From assembly GCF_018688355.1 (NCBI RefSeq), contig NZ_CP061317.1, positions 1,682,091-1,746,090 on the forward strand: a DNA stretch of 64,000 bases, read 5' to 3'. Position numbers and translations under genes: made by a program. Source of the stretch: Polynucleobacter sp. AP-Elch-400A-B2 (GTDB lineage: Bacteria; Pseudomonadota; Gammaproteobacteria; Burkholderiales; Burkholderiaceae). This document shows, piece after piece, positions 51,948 through 61,741 of the stretch. The notes beneath the pieces were generated by a model. It was not told the origin of the DNA. It saw nothing but the letters and a program-made list of their open reading frames with translations, and did not search any database. Numbering within the stretch: the first letter of the stretch is position 1; every line of letters starts with the position of its first letter.

Positions 51948-52832
51948 ATGCCATTAAGCACTAAAGCCGTTACCAAAGTCGTCTTCCCCGTTGCAGGTTT
52001 GGGCACACGCTTCTTGCCAGCCACCAAGGCTAGCCCGAAAGAGATGCTCAATGTCGTAGATAAACCGCTCATACAGTACGCAGTGGAGGAAGCGATTGCT
52101 GCTGGCATTACCGAAATGATTTTTGTCACTGGTCGAAGTAAGCGTGCCATCGAAGATCACTTTGATAAAGCTTATGAATTAGAAGCTGAACTCGAAGCCA
52201 AGAATAAAACTGCTTTACTGGAGATTGTTCGTAGCGTCAAACCCAGCCATGTAGATTGTGTCTATGTACGCCAGCCTGAAGCTTTGGGCTTAGGCCATGC
52301 GGTTTTATGCGCAGAAAAACTTGTACGTGATGAGCCTTTTGCCATCATCCTGGCCGATGACTTACTCGATGGCCAGCCACCAGTACTCAAGCAAATGCTC
52401 AAAGTATTTGATGAGCAAAATGGCTCCGTCTTAGCGGTGGAAAAAATTGACCCCTCTAAAAGTAGCTCTTACGGCATTATTTCTGGAGCAGAAGTATCCA
52501 AAGGTATTTATCGCTTAAATGGCATTGTAGAAAAGCCGCAGCCTAAGGATGCGCCATCTAACTTAGCGGTAGTGGGTCGCTATGTTCTGTCTTCAGATAT
52601 CTTTAATCACATTCGTAATCTGAAGCCCGGTGCTGGTGGTGAAATCCAGCTTACTGATGCGATCGCCTCTTTACTAAAAGAAGAGCCTGTATTTGCTTAT
52701 GAATACGATGGCGTGCGCTATGACTGCGGTAGCAAGCTTGGCTACCTCAAGGCTTCAGTAGAATTTGCTTTGCGGCATCCAGAAGTCAGCACCGAGTTTG
52801 CGGCTTACTTAAAGAGCCGTTCTTTAAGCTAA
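51948..52832 (+). CDS. galU: UTP-glucose-1-phosphate uridylyltransferase
   Basis: 294 residues. N-terminal nucleotide-binding loop VVFPVAGLGTRFLPATKASP with KEMLNVVDKPLIQYAVEEAI; later IILADDLLDGQPP and EIQLTDAIASLL. It makes UDP-glucose for envelope polysaccharides and trehalose-type sugars. Terminated by a strong hairpin at 52865. Confidence 0.96.
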   Translation: MPLSTKAVTKVVFPVAGLGTRFLPATKASPKEMLNVVDKPLIQYAVEEAIAAGITEMIFVTGRSKRAIEDHFDKAYELEAELEAKNKTALLEIVRSVKPSHVDCVYVRQPEALGLGHAVLCAEKLVRDEPFAIILADDLLDGQPPVLKQMLKVFDEQNGSVLAVEKIDPSKSSSYGIISGAEVSKGIYRLNGIVEKPQPKDAPSNLAVVGRYVLSSDIFNHIRNLKPGAGGEIQLTDAIASLLKEEPVFAYEYDGVRYDCGSKLGYLKASVEFALRHPEVSTEFAAYLKSRSLS

Positions 52833-52864
52833 GCTTCACAGTCAATCTCCAGAGCGAGAAAAGT

Positions 52865-52896
52865 AAAAAGGCAGAAATCACTTTCTGCCTTTTTCT
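52865..52896. terminator. Bidirectional terminator between galU and the TusA gene
   Basis: Perfect 13-base stem AAAAAGGCAGAAA / TTTCTGCCTTTTT with a TCAC loop, in the gap between two convergent genes. Confidence 0.9.
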
Positions 52897-52921
52897 TTAG
52901 TGCCGAATGTTTCAGCGCGCC

Positions 52922-53161
52922 TTATCTTCTCTTGAGGAAGAAAACCAATACGTCACCCTCAGTAGTACTGGCAAGTAGTTCATTGCCGGTCTGCTTAGCA
53001 AATGCAGGAAAGTCATGCGCAGCACCAGCATCCGTGGCCTTCACTTTCAAAACTTCGCCTGATTGCATAGTCGCTAGGGCCTTCTTGGTGCGCAAGATTG
53101 GGAGCGGGCAATTCATGCCAATCGCATCAACCTCGAGATTAAATTCGATGACATCACTCAT
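52922..53161 (-). CDS. TusA-family sulfur carrier protein
   Basis: 79 residues. The persulfide-carrying cysteine is Cys18 in GMNCPLPILRTKKALA, the CPxP signature. TusA relays sulfur for tRNA thiouridine or molybdenum cofactor work. Its start overlaps the alaS stop by 4 bp, so it is translated with alaS. Whether it is TusA itself or a YedF-like paralogue is not settled by sequence. Confidence 0.9.
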   Translation of the reverse strand: MSDVIEFNLEVDAIGMNCPLPILRTKKALATMQSGEVLKVKATDAGAAHDFPAFAKQTGNELLASTTEGDVLVFFLKRR

Positions 53162-55782
53162 TTAGATGCCACCCAATCTTTTACGCCAGCTAAAGCCGCA
53201 CCCAACTTGCTTGGGTCGGTGCCGCCAGCCATCGCCATCTCCGGTTTGCCACCGCCCTTACCACCAACTTGCTGAGCAACGAAGTTCACTAAGTCCCCTG
53301 CTTTTACCTTAGCAATCGAATCCGCAGTCACACCAGCAATCAGACTCACCTTATCGCCCTGCACTGAAGCCAAGACAATTGCTGCAGTCTTTAACTTTAC
53401 TTTCAGGGCATCCATAGTCTCACGCAAGACTTGCGCATCAGCACCATCTAAGCGAGCGGCCAATACTTTGAGGCCATTGACATCAACTGCTTGCGTTGCC
53501 AATTCATCACCTTGGCTAGCAGCGAACTTGGAATTGACCTTATCTAACTCTCTTTCTGCCTGACGCAAACTATCTTGAAGTTGAGTAACGCGATTCACTA
53601 AATCACCTGGATGGGTTTTCAGAATCATCGCCGCTTCATTGATCTTATCTTCTAAGCCTTGCAAGAAGTTCAAGGCATTTTTGCCAGTCACCGCCTCAAC
53701 ACGACGGATACCAGCCGCTACACCACCTTCAGAAACAATCTTCAAGCTACCGATATCACCAGTACGCACAACGTGAGTTCCGCCGCACAGCTCTTTAGAA
53801 CTACCGATTTCTAGTACGCGCACTTCGTCTGCATACTTTTCGCCGAAGAGCATCGTGGCACCGGTTTTCTGAGCATCGTCTAAGGACATCACTTTTCCGG
53901 AGGTCGCAGTATTTGCCAAAATCTCGGCATTCACAATATCTTCTACCCGACGAATTTCTTGTGGAGCTATAGGTGCGTTATGCGTAAAGTCAAAACGTGT
54001 TTTGCCGGCATCCACCAAAGATCCTTTTTGCTGCACATGGTCGCCCAATACTTCACGTAAGGCTTTATGCAAAATGTGCGTAGCGCTATGGTTACGCATT
54101 GTTTCTATTCTTTGCTGAGCATCGACTGAGGCATTTAGCATATCGCCCACCTTGAGCTCCCCTTCTTGCACTTCACCTTGATGTCCAAAAACATCCGCCT
54201 GAATCTTGAAGGTATCTTCAACTGCAAAACGCACCGCTTCATTACGCAACTCACCTTTATCGCCAACCTGTCCACCAGACTCAGCATAAAAAGGCGTGTT
54301 ATCTAATACGATCACTGCAGCATCCCCCGCCTTGATAGACTGCACTGCAGAGCCATCAACATAAAGCGCAGTGACTTTGGCACCATCATGCTTCAAGGTG
54401 TCGTAGCCATGGAACTGGGTTGGCTTACCGGAATACTCCAATCCTTGAGCCACCTTGAACTTACCAGCCGCTCTTGCTTGATCACGCTGCTTTTGCATTG
54501 CCAAGTCGAAACCTTCTGCATCGACTGTGACATCGCGCTCACGGCACACGTCAGCAGTGAGATCCAATGGGAAGCCAAAGGTATCGTGCAAGCGGAAGGC
54601 AGTTTCACCATCAAGTGTCTTGGTACCACCAGCAAGCGCAGTCTCTAAAATCTCCATACCGTTAGCGATTGTCTGGAAGAAACGCTCTTCCTCCTGCTTA
54701 ATCACTTCACTCACTTTATCTTTCGCTGCCTGCAACTCTGGATAAGCCTGACCCATCTCTTTTACGAGGGCAGGAACGAGTTGATAAAAGAAAGGTTTGC
54801 GTGCGCCTAATTTGTAGCCATGACGAATCGCACGGCGTGTAATACGGCGCAAAACATAACCACGGCCAGTATTACCCGGAATCACACCATCCACCACAAT
54901 AAAACTACAAGCACGAATGTGATCAGCAATGACTTTGAGAGATGGACTAGTTGGATCGCAATTCTCACCACCTGCTGCATCAACAGCTTCTTTAGCTGCT
55001 TTGAGCAAATTAACAAATAGGTCAATCTCATAGTTCGAGTGCACGTGCTGCAACACCGCCGCAATTCGCTCAAGGCCCATGCCAGTATCGACGCTCGGCT
55101 TGGGCAATGGATTCATATTGCCCGCTTCATCGCGATTGAACTGCATGAATACGTTATTCCAGATCTCAATATAGCGATCGCCATCTTCATCAGGGCTACC
55201 AGGAGGGCCACCAGCAATATGTGGGCCATGGTCATAGAAGATTTCAGTACAGGGGCCGCATGGTCCTGTATCGCCCATCATCCAGAAGTTGTCTGAAGCG
55301 TAACGAGCACCCTTGTTATCGCCGATGCGAATGATGCGCTCCGCTGGAACGCCGATTTGCTTGTTCCAAATCTCATAAGCCTCATCGTCTTCCGCATAAA
55401 CAGTGACGAGCAGCTTTTCTTCTGGCAATTGAAAGACCTCAGTCAGCAAACCCCAAGCAAACTGAATCGCATCCTTCTTAAAATAATCCCCAAAAGAGAA
55501 ATTGCCCAGCATTTCAAAAAAGGTGTGATGACGAGCTGTGTAGCCCACGTTATCTAAGTCATTATGTTTGCCACCGGCACGAATACATTTCTGAGCGGTG
55601 GTAGCTCGGTTATACGGGCGCTTATCAAAGCCTAAAAATACGTCCTTAAACTGGTTCATCCCCGCATTGGTAAACAACAGGGTTGGGTCGTCTCCAGGCA
55701 CCACTGGGCTAGATGGGACAATTTGATGGCCTTTTTGGGCGAAGTAGTCCAGGTACGCCTGGCGAATTTGAGAGACTTTCAT
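53158..55782 (-). CDS. alaS: Alanyl-tRNA synthetase
   Basis: 874 residues from ATG 55782 (MKVSQIRQAYLDYFAQKGHQ); the longer frame upstream has no support. Class II core (VGYTARHHTFFEMLGNFSFG, motif 2; VDTGMGLERIAAVLQ), editing domain with HSATHILHK (about 563-571) and the distal CGGTHV zinc site, and the C-terminal DHHA1 oligomerisation region (GGGKPEMAMAGGTD). Complete. It overlaps the sulfur carrier gene. Confidence 0.97.
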   Translation of the reverse strand: MKVSQIRQAYLDYFAQKGHQIVPSSPVVPGDDPTLLFTNAGMNQFKDVFLGFDKRPYNRATTAQKCIRAGGKHNDLDNVGYTARHHTFFEMLGNFSFGDYFKKDAIQFAWGLLTEVFQLPEEKLLVTVYAEDDEAYEIWNKQIGVPAERIIRIGDNKGARYASDNFWMMGDTGPCGPCTEIFYDHGPHIAGGPPGSPDEDGDRYIEIWNNVFMQFNRDEAGNMNPLPKPSVDTGMGLERIAAVLQHVHSNYEIDLFVNLLKAAKEAVDAAGGENCDPTSPSLKVIADHIRACSFIVVDGVIPGNTGRGYVLRRITRRAIRHGYKLGARKPFFYQLVPALVKEMGQAYPELQAAKDKVSEVIKQEEERFFQTIANGMEILETALAGGTKTLDGETAFRLHDTFGFPLDLTADVCRERDVTVDAEGFDLAMQKQRDQARAAGKFKVAQGLEYSGKPTQFHGYDTLKHDGAKVTALYVDGSAVQSIKAGDAAVIVLDNTPFYAESGGQVGDKGELRNEAVRFAVEDTFKIQADVFGHQGEVQEGELKVGDMLNASVDAQQRIETMRNHSATHILHKALREVLGDHVQQKGSLVDAGKTRFDFTHNAPIAPQEIRRVEDIVNAEILANTATSGKVMSLDDAQKTGATMLFGEKYADEVRVLEIGSSKELCGGTHVVRTGDIGSLKIVSEGGVAAGIRRVEAVTGKNALNFLQGLEDKINEAAMILKTHPGDLVNRVTQLQDSLRQAERELDKVNSKFAASQGDELATQAVDVNGLKVLAARLDGADAQVLRETMDALKVKLKTAAIVLASVQGDKVSLIAGVTADSIAKVKAGDLVNFVAQQVGGKGGGKPEMAMAGGTDPSKLGAALAGVKDWVASK

Positions 55783-55905
55783 GCGAATAATTATCGCATT
55801 GGCACTTGTCGGGGGCAAACCCTTGGTAAAGCACCTCAATCCTGCCTTACAATCCCGTAACGTTAATAAATAGATCGACCCTTAAGTCGATATAAGGAGC
55901 TCAAC

Positions 55906-56367
55906 TTGAAAATTCGCAATCAACGGGATTTTGGTGCCGGAATCATGTATATGGTTATCGGCCTGTTCTTCACCATAGTGGCTAGTAAATATCCCATGGG
56001 TACAGCAGCCAAGATGGGGCCCGGTTATTTCCCCTTCTTTCTGGGCATCCTCATGACGCTACTTGGCTTACTAGTGCTCGTTAAGTCCTTGGGGGCGAAG
56101 GCTGCCATTGAAAGCATTCCTAAATTTAACTGGCGCATCATAGGCCTAATTACTGGCTCTGTTGTCCTTTACGGCATCCTCTTGCCAACCATGGGCTTTG
56201 TTGTAGCGGTCTTTGTACTGGTATTCATGTCTGCCAGCGCAAGCCATGAATTCCACTGGAAGGGCACTTTAATTAATGCCTCCTTTTTAGTTGCATTCAC
56301 CTACTCGGTGTTTGTATTGGGGCTGAAGCTTCAGTTCCCATTACTACCTTTCTTCTTACAACAATAA
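55906..56367 (+). CDS. tctB: Tripartite tricarboxylate transporter, small membrane subunit TctB
   Basis: 153 residues, four transmembrane segments (YMVIGLFFTIVA; FPFFLGILMTLLGLLVLV; IIGLITGSVVLYGILL; LINASFLVAFTYSVFVLGL). The start is TTG 55906 behind AAGGAG at 55894-55899; it is the only start that keeps the first helix. It pairs with TctA. The binding protein TctC is absent next to it. Confidence 0.88.
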   Translation: MKIRNQRDFGAGIMYMVIGLFFTIVASKYPMGTAAKMGPGYFPFFLGILMTLLGLLVLVKSLGAKAAIESIPKFNWRIIGLITGSVVLYGILLPTMGFVVAVFVLVFMSASASHEFHWKGTLINASFLVAFTYSVFVLGLKLQFPLLPFFLQQ

Positions 56368-56385
56368 CGAACCGGGACTCTAAAA

Positions 56386-57888
56386 ATGGATTTATTTGCT
56401 AATTTAGCGCTCGGTTTCGACACAGCGTTTACCTTACAAAACCTACTCTACTGCCTGATTGGCTGTATTTTGGGTACTTTAATTGGTGTTTTGCCCGGTC
56501 TGGGTCCAATCGCGACGATTGCGATGCTCCTGCCAGCCACCTATGCATTGCCTCCAATTGCTGCTTTGATTATGTTGGCCGGTATTTACTACGGATCACA
56601 GTACGGCGGCTCAACTACTGCGATTTTGCTCAACATCCCAGGAGAAACGTCCTCGGTGGTGACGGCGATTGACGGCTATCAAATGGCCAGAAATGGTCGG
56701 GCAGGTGTAGCTCTCTTTACTGCTGGCATGGGTTCATTTTTTGCTGGTTGCGTAGCAACATTGGTTTTGGCTGCATTTGCCGCCCCACTATCCCAGTTAG
56801 CATTTAAGTTCGGCCCCGCTGAGTACTTCTCCTTAATGGTTCTTGGACTAATTGGTGCGGTTGTACTTGCCTCTGGCTCTTTGATCAAGGCGATCGGCAT
56901 GATCATCCTGGGTCTCTTGATGGGCTTGATCGGTACCGACGTGAATTCTGGCGTATCACGCTATGCTTTTGACATCCCTGAATTAAGTGACGGTATTGGT
57001 TTCGTGGCAGTTGCTATGGGTGTTTTTGGCTTTGCCGAAATCATGAGCAACCTTGAGAAAAAGGGTGAGGACGAAGGCTTCTTGAATAAGATGACCACCA
57101 TGATCCCAACCAAACAAGATGTGAAGCGCATGATCCCCTCCATCCTGCGCGGCACTACTATTGGTTCGATTCTAGGTATCTTGCCAGGTGGTGGCGCAGC
57201 TTTGGCCGCCTTTGGTGCCTACTCAGTAGAAAAGAAATCCTCCAAGTACAGCCATGAGTTTGGTAAGGGTGCAATTGAGGGTGTAGCCGGTCCTGAAGCA
57301 GCAAACAATGCTGCCGCTCAAACCTCCTTCATCCCATTGCTGACCTTAGGTATTCCACCGAATGCTGTGATGGCTTTGATGGTTGGTGCGATGACCATTC
57401 ATAACATTCAGCCTGGTCCACAAGTCATGACTAGCAACCCAGCCTTGTTCTGGGGTCTGATCGCCTCCATGTGGATTGGTAATGTGATGTTGATTCTCTT
57501 GAACTTGCCACTCATCGGTATTTGGGTAAAGCTCTTGAAGATTCCTTATCGCTTTATGTACCCAGCCATTTTGGTCTTCTGCTGTATCGGCGTATATACC
57601 GTCAACAACACTGTATTTGACGTTTATGTCACCGCAGCCTTTGGTTTAATTGGTTACCTCTTCTTTAAGTTGGGTTGCGAGCCACCCCCATTGCTCTTAG
57701 GATTCGTACTTGGGCCGATGATGGAAGAGAATTTCCGTCGCGCCCTCTTGTTGTCACGTGGTGACTTCACAACCTTCTTAACCCGCCCACTCTCTTTAGG
57801 CTTGCTCATCGCAGCAGCCCTATTAGTGGTGATCGTGGCCTTACCAGCGGTTAAGAAAACCCGTGAAGAGGCTTTCGTAGAAGAGTAA
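56386..57888 (+). CDS. tctA: Tripartite tricarboxylate transporter, large permease TctA
   Basis: 500 residues, about twelve transmembrane segments. Family signatures IGVLPGLGPIATIAMLLPAT (about residues 38-57), YYGSQYGGSTTAILLNIPGE and the related second half GILPGGGAALAAFGAY with GPEAANNAAAQTSFIPLLTL. It moves tricarboxylates or other organic acids with the help of a periplasmic TctC protein that must be encoded elsewhere. 18 bp after tctB. Confidence 0.94.
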   Translation: MDLFANLALGFDTAFTLQNLLYCLIGCILGTLIGVLPGLGPIATIAMLLPATYALPPIAALIMLAGIYYGSQYGGSTTAILLNIPGETSSVVTAIDGYQMARNGRAGVALFTAGMGSFFAGCVATLVLAAFAAPLSQLAFKFGPAEYFSLMVLGLIGAVVLASGSLIKAIGMIILGLLMGLIGTDVNSGVSRYAFDIPELSDGIGFVAVAMGVFGFAEIMSNLEKKGEDEGFLNKMTTMIPTKQDVKRMIPSILRGTTIGSILGILPGGGAALAAFGAYSVEKKSSKYSHEFGKGAIEGVAGPEAANNAAAQTSFIPLLTLGIPPNAVMALMVGAMTIHNIQPGPQVMTSNPALFWGLIASMWIGNVMLILLNLPLIGIWVKLLKIPYRFMYPAILVFCCIGVYTVNNTVFDVYVTAAFGLIGYLFFKLGCEPPPLLLGFVLGPMMEENFRRALLLSRGDFTTFLTRPLSLGLLIAAALLVVIVALPAVKKTREEAFVEE

Positions 57889-57911
57889 TACTCGAGCACT
57901 TCCCAGAAACG

Positions 57912-57940
57912 AGCCCGCAGCAGTTTGCGGGCTTTTTTCT
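57912..57940 (+). terminator. Rho-independent terminator after tctA
   Basis: Stem AGCCCGCA / TGCGGGCT with a six-base loop followed by six T residues, shortly before the glnS start. Confidence 0.85.
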
Positions 57941-57972
57941 TGATAGGCAGGGGTTTTCTCTACAATGGACAC

Positions 57973-59745
57973 ATGTCCCAAGATAGCAAACCATATAAAA
58001 CGCCTGCCGGCACTCTTGCTGAGCCCTCCAACTTTTTGCGCCAGATCATCGATCATGACCTGGCAAGTGGCGCCTACCAAAATCGTACTAATCGAGATGG
58101 TCAAGCTATTCCCTCGATCATTACGCGCTTTCCACCAGAACCCAATGGCTACCTTCATATTGGTCATGCCAAAAGCATTTGCTTGAACTTTGGCTTAGCT
58201 GCTGATTACAACAATCAAGCAGGTGGTGCGCGTTGCAACATGCGCTTGGATGACACCAATCCAGTCAAAGAAGACATTGAGTATGCCGATAGTATTTTGG
58301 ATGCGGTGAAATGGCTTGGCTTTGATTGGGGTGCACACTTGTATCACGCGAGTGATTACTTTGAGCGACTCTATGAGTTTGCCGAAATTCTGATTCAGAA
58401 TGGCAAAGCCTATGTTGATAGTCAGAGTGCAGATGACATCCATACCAACCGTGGCAACTTTGGCCAAGCTGGAAAAAATAGCCCGTACCGCGATCGCACG
58501 CCCGATGAGAATCTTACCTTGTTCCGCGAGATGCGTGACAGCAAATATAAAGATGGTGAGCATGTACTGCGCTTGAAGATCGACATGGGGCATCCGAATA
58601 TTGTGATGCGTGATCCTGTGGTCTATCGCATTCGCCATGTTGATCACCACCGCACTGGTAGCAAATGGTGCATCTATCCTTTATATGATTTCACCCACTG
58701 CATTTCTGATGCACTGGAAAATGTTTCGCACTCGATTTGTACTCTGGAGTTTGAAAATAATCGCCCGCTCTACGACTGGATTGTTGCCTCATTAGCGGAG
58801 CTGGGAATCTTTAAAAATCCCGTTCCGCATCAATATGAATTCGCCCGCCTCAACTTAACTTACACCATCACTAGCAAGCGCAAGCTACTGCAATTGGTAG
58901 AAGAAAAACATGTGGATGGCTGGGATGATCCACGGATGCCAACCATCGTAGGTATTCGTCGCAGGGGTTATACACCTGAGAGTATTCGTCTGTTCTGTGA
59001 ACGCATTGGTGTCTCTAAAGCGGATAGTTGGATTGACATGAGCACCCTAGATCAAGCCTTACGGGATGATCTTGAGGCCAAGGCTCCACGGGCTACAGCG
59101 GTTCTCAAGCCACTCAAACTCGTGATTGATAATTTTGATGCATCCGCGAGCGAGCCTTGCTCAGCTCCTCGCCATCCACAGCATCCTGAATGGGGTAATC
59201 GCGAGTTTCATTTCACAAAAGAATTGTGGATTGAAGAAGATGACTTTATGCAAGAGCCCATCAAGGGGTTCTTTAGACTCTACCCACCGATTGGTGATCA
59301 AGCTGGTGGACGTGTGCGTTTGCGTCATGGCTTTGTGATTGAGTGCACTGGCTTTGAAGTGGATGCCAATGGCAAGGTAATTCAAGTGAATGTAACGCAC
59401 TTCGCAGATAGCAAGAGTGGCACCCCCGGCTCAAACAACTACAAGGTAAAGGGCAATATTCATTGGGTCAGCGCAGCGGAAGCTGTGCCTGCACAAGTGC
59501 GCCTCTACGATCACCTGTTTAATGATCCACATCCCGATAGTGGCGATAAAAACTTCCTTGACGCAATCAACCCTCACTCTAAGGAAACGATTACTGCGTA
59601 CTTAGAGCCGTGTATGAAAGACGTTAAAGCGGAGGATCGCTTTCAGTTTGAGCGCCATGGCTACTTTGTTGCGGATCAAAGCGATTCAAAACCAGGACAA
59701 CCGGTATTTAACCGTACGGTCGGGCTTAAAGATTCTTGGAAATAG
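57973..59745 (+). CDS. glnS: Glutaminyl-tRNA synthetase
   Basis: 590 residues from ATG 57973 (MSQDSKPYKTPAGTLAEPSN); the longer reading frame runs through the terminator. Class I synthetase: FPPEPNGYLHIGHAKSI (HIGH motif, about 52-68), RMRLDDTNP-like RLDDTNPVKEDIEY, the KMSKS-like TSKRKLLQL with VDGWDDPRMPT, and two C-terminal beta barrels. Complete. The last 20 bp overlap the convergent epimerase gene. Confidence 0.96.
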   Translation: MSQDSKPYKTPAGTLAEPSNFLRQIIDHDLASGAYQNRTNRDGQAIPSIITRFPPEPNGYLHIGHAKSICLNFGLAADYNNQAGGARCNMRLDDTNPVKEDIEYADSILDAVKWLGFDWGAHLYHASDYFERLYEFAEILIQNGKAYVDSQSADDIHTNRGNFGQAGKNSPYRDRTPDENLTLFREMRDSKYKDGEHVLRLKIDMGHPNIVMRDPVVYRIRHVDHHRTGSKWCIYPLYDFTHCISDALENVSHSICTLEFENNRPLYDWIVASLAELGIFKNPVPHQYEFARLNLTYTITSKRKLLQLVEEKHVDGWDDPRMPTIVGIRRRGYTPESIRLFCERIGVSKADSWIDMSTLDQALRDDLEAKAPRATAVLKPLKLVIDNFDASASEPCSAPRHPQHPEWGNREFHFTKELWIEEDDFMQEPIKGFFRLYPPIGDQAGGRVRLRHGFVIECTGFEVDANGKVIQVNVTHFADSKSGTPGSNNYKVKGNIHWVSAAEAVPAQVRLYDHLFNDPHPDSGDKNFLDAINPHSKETITAYLEPCMKDVKAEDRFQFERHGYFVADQSDSKPGQPVFNRTVGLKDSWK

Positions 59746-60613
59746 TTTTTAAAAACTCGGCAACGCTGGGATAGCGTAGCGGAGTCTTTAATTCTGAGAG
59801 GCGCGCATTCGTTACGCGCCGAGACTCCCGCATAAACGACCAGAGCATGGGGGATACGATTTTCTCCAACTGCTCAGCTGGTAATCTGGGTGGTCGCTCC
59901 AAACCAAACGCATCAGCCACTTCATCAAAGTAATCACCCATTTTGGTTTCACCACCGTCACAAGCGTTAATAACACGCTGTGGCTTGCCGTGATAGACGG
60001 CGGCACAAACCAATCTTGCCAAGTCATCACTCTGAATATGGTTTGAATAGGCATCCTCTGCCGCAACTAAGGCAGGCGTTCTCGCCTGGATGCGCTCAAC
60101 CGGCAAGCGGTCAGCAGCGTAGATGCCAGGGACACGCAGAATAGTCAGGGCGACTCCATGAGCTGGAGCCCAAAGACGTAGGCAGTTTTCTGCATCTACC
60201 CGTCGCTTGGCTCGCTCGCTTTGGGGTTTAACTGGCGTCACTTCAGTTACCTTGGCGCCTGCGTGATCGCCATAAACACCCGTTGTACTCACATAAATCA
60301 GACGCCCAACAATATCAGAGCCTTGGGCTAAAATTCGAAGGAGGTTGCGAGTTCGGCAATCACGATGACCTGTATTTTGGGGTGGTGCTAAGTGGATCAC
60401 GGTTTGTGCTAATCCACTTAAACGCCACAAGCTATCGGGCTTATCCAGATCCCCCAAAATCGGAATCGCGCCAACCGCTCTCAACTCCTGAAAACGGGTT
60501 TTCTGGGAAGTTAAGGCATATACGCGATGACTTCGAGCGAGCTGCTTGGCAACACGCAGACCAATGTCACCACAGCCAACGATCAGGATTCGAGATTTAC
60601 CAAAAGATTGCAT
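59726..60613 (-). CDS. NAD(P)-dependent SDR/epimerase family protein
   Basis: 295 residues. Rossmann start RILIVGCGDIGLRVAKQL (about 8-25), central LIYVSTTGVYGDHAG with the Tyr, and SERAKRRVDAENCL. It resembles the YeeZ-type extended SDR proteins whose substrate is not known. The gene ends convergently into glnS. Confidence 0.85.
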   Translation of the reverse strand: MQSFGKSRILIVGCGDIGLRVAKQLARSHRVYALTSQKTRFQELRAVGAIPILGDLDKPDSLWRLSGLAQTVIHLAPPQNTGHRDCRTRNLLRILAQGSDIVGRLIYVSTTGVYGDHAGAKVTEVTPVKPQSERAKRRVDAENCLRLWAPAHGVALTILRVPGIYAADRLPVERIQARTPALVAAEDAYSNHIQSDDLARLVCAAVYHGKPQRVINACDGGETKMGDYFDEVADAFGLERPPRLPAEQLEKIVSPMLWSFMRESRRVTNARLSELKTPLRYPSVAEFLKTISKNL

Positions 60614-60649
60614 AGATCACATCGTAACGATTTATTGAAAGGAATGAGA

Positions 60650-61690
60650 GTGTCTTATCAAGTCACGCTCAAGGCGAGCGGTAAAAAATTTACTGTCCAG
60701 AAGGATGAGACCCTCCTGGAGGCAGCCTTACAGCAGGGCATCACCCTGCCCTATGGCTGTAAAAATGGTGCCTGTGGATCTTGTAAAGGCAAGATTCTAG
60801 AAGGTCAGGTAGAGCATGGTCAGCATAGTGCTGCCGCCCTAAGCCCAGCTGATGAAGCTGCCGGTGGCACCTTGTTTTGCTGCGCCCATCCCAAATCAGA
60901 CCTTCTCATTGAAGCTCGTGAAGTTCAAGGTGCTGGTGATATCGCCATTCGGAAAGTGCCGTGTCGCGTGAACACCATTACAAAACCGAGCGCAGATGTG
61001 GCCATCCTTCAATTGCAATTACCAGCTGCCGAGCGCTTTCAATTTCTGGCTGGGCAGTATTTAGAATTCCTCCTTAAGGATGGTCAGCGCCGCGCTTATT
61101 CCATTGCTAATGCCCCTGATCAAGAAGGTCCACTCGAGCTACATATTCGACACTTGCCGGGCGGACTCTTTACCGATCTAGTCTTTGGTGCAAAAGATCC
61201 TACCTTAAAAGAAAAAGATATCCTCCGCTTTGAAGGGCCATTAGGTAGCTTCTTCTTAAGAGAAGATTCTAAAAAACCTATTATTTTTGTTGCGGCGGGG
61301 ACTGGCTTTGCACCGATTAAATCCATCATTGAGCAAATGCAATTCAAAAAGATTAGTCGCCCGATTCATCTGTATTGGGGTGGACGGCGCCCGAGCGACC
61401 TCTACCACAATGAGCTCTGTCAAGCATGGGCAAAAGATACTCCTGACTTCAAGTACATCCCGGTCATATCAGATGCACTACCGGAGGACCAATGGACTGG
61501 GCGTACAGGCTTTGTGCACCAAGCCGTGATGGCCGACCATCTTAATATGAGCCCTTACCAGGTCTATGCCTGCGGCGCCCCAGTGATGGTCAATGCGGCC
61601 CGTCAGGACTTTGCATCCCAGTGCAGCTTGCCCGAAGAGGAATTCTTTGCAGACTCTTTCACTAGCGCTGCTGACATCGCGACAAACTAG
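60650..61690 (+). CDS. 2Fe-2S/FAD oxidoreductase (AscD-like, CDP-6-deoxyglucoseen reductase family)
   Basis: 346 residues if started at GTG 60650, which lies six bases behind GAAAGGA; ATG 60644 touches that sequence and is less likely. N-terminal plant-type ferredoxin (YGCKNGACGSCKGKI, then FCCAHP), FAD domain (RAYSIANAPDQEG) and NAD domain (FVAAGTGFAPIKSIIEQM, with CGAP near the end). Annotators often name it after AscD, but no dideoxysugar genes are near. It is a general NAD(P)H-to-oxygenase reductase candidate, for example for the Rieske enzyme at 37865. Confidence 0.88.
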   Translation: MSYQVTLKASGKKFTVQKDETLLEAALQQGITLPYGCKNGACGSCKGKILEGQVEHGQHSAAALSPADEAAGGTLFCCAHPKSDLLIEAREVQGAGDIAIRKVPCRVNTITKPSADVAILQLQLPAAERFQFLAGQYLEFLLKDGQRRAYSIANAPDQEGPLELHIRHLPGGLFTDLVFGAKDPTLKEKDILRFEGPLGSFFLREDSKKPIIFVAAGTGFAPIKSIIEQMQFKKISRPIHLYWGGRRPSDLYHNELCQAWAKDTPDFKYIPVISDALPEDQWTGRTGFVHQAVMADHLNMSPYQVYACGAPVMVNAARQDFASQCSLPEEEFFADSFTSAADIATN

Positions 61691-61741
61691 CCTGCTAAGC
61701 GTGATAATAGAAACCTCATTTGATTTCACTTTGCATACGAT

